Below the pieces are notes generated by a model. It was not told the DNA's origin and searched no databases. It saw nothing but the letters and a program-made list of their open reading frames with translations. 6,674 bases of DNA from Pseudomonadota bacterium (GTDB lineage Bacteria > Pseudomonadota > Alphaproteobacteria > Parvibaculales > Parvibaculaceae): contig JAJXZC010000082.1 of assembly GCA_021780275.1 (NCBI GenBank), positions 1 through 6,674 on the forward strand. The letters run 5' to 3'. The position numbers and the translations under genes are program-made. Of the stretch, positions 5,595-6,674 are shown piece by piece. The stretch's first letter is position 1; each line of letters starts with the position of its first letter.

Positions 5595-6566
5595 TCAGAA
5601 ATAACGCGCGAGATTGCGCCGGATGCGGTCGAGCACAGGCTCGTCGGTTTCCGGCAGTTTGAAGGTCTGGCCGGTGATGGTCTCGAAGGCCCGGATATAG
5701 ACTTCCGCCGTGTCGAGGATCAGCGCCTCGGGGATCTCCGGGATTTCGTCCTTGTAGGGATCGCAGCGCGAGGCAACCCAGTTGCGCACGAAATCCTTGT
5801 CGAAGCTCTCGGGCTTCTCGCCCTTTTCGAAACGCTCCTGGTAGGACGAAGCGAGCCAGTAGCGGCTGCTGTCCGGCGTGTGGATTTCGTCGGCGAGCAC
5901 GATATGGCCGCGCGCATCCGTGCCGAACTCATATTTCGTGTCGACGAGGATGAGGCCGCGCGTCGCCGCGATCTCCTGGCCCCGCGCAAAAAGCGAGAGC
6001 GCATAGGTTTCGAGGATTCGCCACTGCTCCGCCGTGAGGATGCCCTTGGAGACGATCTCCTGCACGGAGAGCGGTTCGTCATGCCCGCCGTAATCAGCCT
6101 TGGAGGTTGGCGTGATGATCGGGTGCGGCAGGCGTTCATTGTCGCGAAGCCCGTCCGGCAGACGGATGCCGTACATCTCCCGCTCGCCCTTCTTGTAGAG
6201 CGTCAGGATGGATGTGCCCGTGGTACCGGCGAGATAGTCGCGCACGACGATCTCGACCGGCAGGATGTCGAGGCGGCGGCTGACAACCACATTGGGATCT
6301 GGGTATTCGAGGACGTGGTTGGGGCAGATATCCTTCGTCGCCTCGAACCAGAAGCGCGCGGTCTGGGTCAGCACCTCGCCCTTGTAGGGAATGGCAGCCA
6401 GAATACGGTCGAAGGCGCTCAGCCGGTCCGAAGCGATGATAATGCGGCGGCCATCGGGCAGGTCGTAATTGTCCCGGACCTTGCCCTTGTAATGGTTCGG
6501 AAGCTCCGGAATGGTCGCGTCGCCGAGCACCTGATGCTTGCGCGCCCTGAAAGCCGCTTTGTCCAT
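5595..6566 (-). CDS. purC: Phosphoribosylaminoimidazole-succinocarboxamide synthase (SAICAR synthase), long form
   Basis: PurC joins CAIR and aspartate with ATP to make SAICAR in cytoplasmic purine synthesis. The 323-residue protein is complete and shows the family hallmarks: [11 protein letters not shown] (26-36, nucleotide-binding loop), [11 protein letters not shown] (43-53), [18 protein letters not shown] (102-119), [15 protein letters not shown] (151-165), the LVDTKYEFG signature (207-215) and [14 protein letters not shown] (224-237). E. coli PurC is about 237 residues; this one belongs to the longer group that also includes yeast Ade1 (about 306), with extra sequence around 131-165 and at the C-terminus. 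Start ATG at 6566 has AGGGAT six bases upstream (6578-6573); an ATG 24 codons earlier lacks such a site and adds sequence foreign to the family. No other purine gene is visible in the window. No purine riboswitch is seen in the 108 bases before it. Confidence 0.95.
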   Translation of the reverse strand: MDKAAFRARKHQVLGDATIPELPNHYKGKVRDNYDLPDGRRIIIASDRLSAFDRILAAIPYKGEVLTQTARFWFEATKDICPNHVLEYPDPNVVVSRRLDILPVEIVVRDYLAGTTGTSILTLYKKGEREMYGIRLPDGLRDNERLPHPIITPTSKADYGGHDEPLSVQEIVSKGILTAEQWRILETYALSLFARGQEIAATRGLILVDTKYEFGTDARGHIVLADEIHTPDSSRYWLASSYQERFEKGEKPESFDKDFVRNWVASRCDPYKDEIPEIPEALILDTAEVYIRAFETITGQTFKLPETDEPVLDRIRRNLARYF

Positions 6567-6642
6567 CGTTTTATCCCTGATTGGCCGTGCCCGTTGATGG
6601 CGGAAAGCGCCCCTGAGCGCAAGTGCCGTCGCATCCACTCCC

Positions 6643-6664
6643 GGCGAAGCGACGAAATTTCGCC
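6643..6664. promoter_or_regulatory. Inverted repeat upstream of purC
   Basis: GGCGAA (6643-6648) and TTCGCC (6659-6664) are inverted repeats. They partly overlap a perfect 10-bp palindrome, CGAAATTTCG (6653-6662). The element lies about 77-98 bases before the purC start codon, a possible operator position. No regulator is recognised and chance is a real alternative. Confidence 0.25.
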
Positions 6665-6674
6665 ATATCCGAGG

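Overview
The window is GC-rich and typical in codon use of an alphaproteobacterium. The genus cannot be fixed from the sequence. A Parvibaculum-like or other Rhizobiales-type genome would fit the paired acyl-CoA dehydrogenases, the long-form PurC, a GTCATCCCGG palindrome and a CtrA-like box, but this is only an inference. The region looks chromosomal and ordinary. There is no sign of an insertion sequence, prophage, CRISPR array, tRNA or rRNA.

Layout. (1) At the left edge, on the minus strand, lies the N-terminal third of a membrane-anchored MltF-type murein transglycosylase, which continues outside the window. (2) A strong terminator hairpin and a second stem-loop separate it from a minus-strand, two-gene acyl-CoA dehydrogenase operon (2962 down to 589). 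Its two proteins have lost complementary parts of the usual active site, so they are read as the two subunits of one obligate heteromeric dehydrogenase. (3) A 358-bp divergent intergenic region holds a CtrA-like box and leads to a plus-strand gene of unknown function (3321-3860). (4) Ten bases after that gene ends, a minus-strand NADPH-dependent FMN reductase ends convergently (4428 down to 3871). (5) From a second divergent intergenic region, a plus-strand gene encodes a secreted protein with a tandem decapeptide repeat and a C-terminal RcnB-like domain (4664-5515). (6) A perfect 13-bp-arm palindrome separates it from the convergent minus-strand purC (6566 down to 5595), encoding a long-form SAICAR synthase.

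The genes do not form one pathway. They are independent units covering cell-wall turnover, acyl-CoA beta-oxidation, flavin/quinone redox chemistry, a periplasmic protein and purine synthesis. The only clear functional partnership is the acyl-CoA dehydrogenase pair. I did not find a clearly new multi-gene system. The best leads are the split active site of the dehydrogenase pair, the decapeptide-repeat RcnB-domain protein and the unrecognised 179-residue protein.
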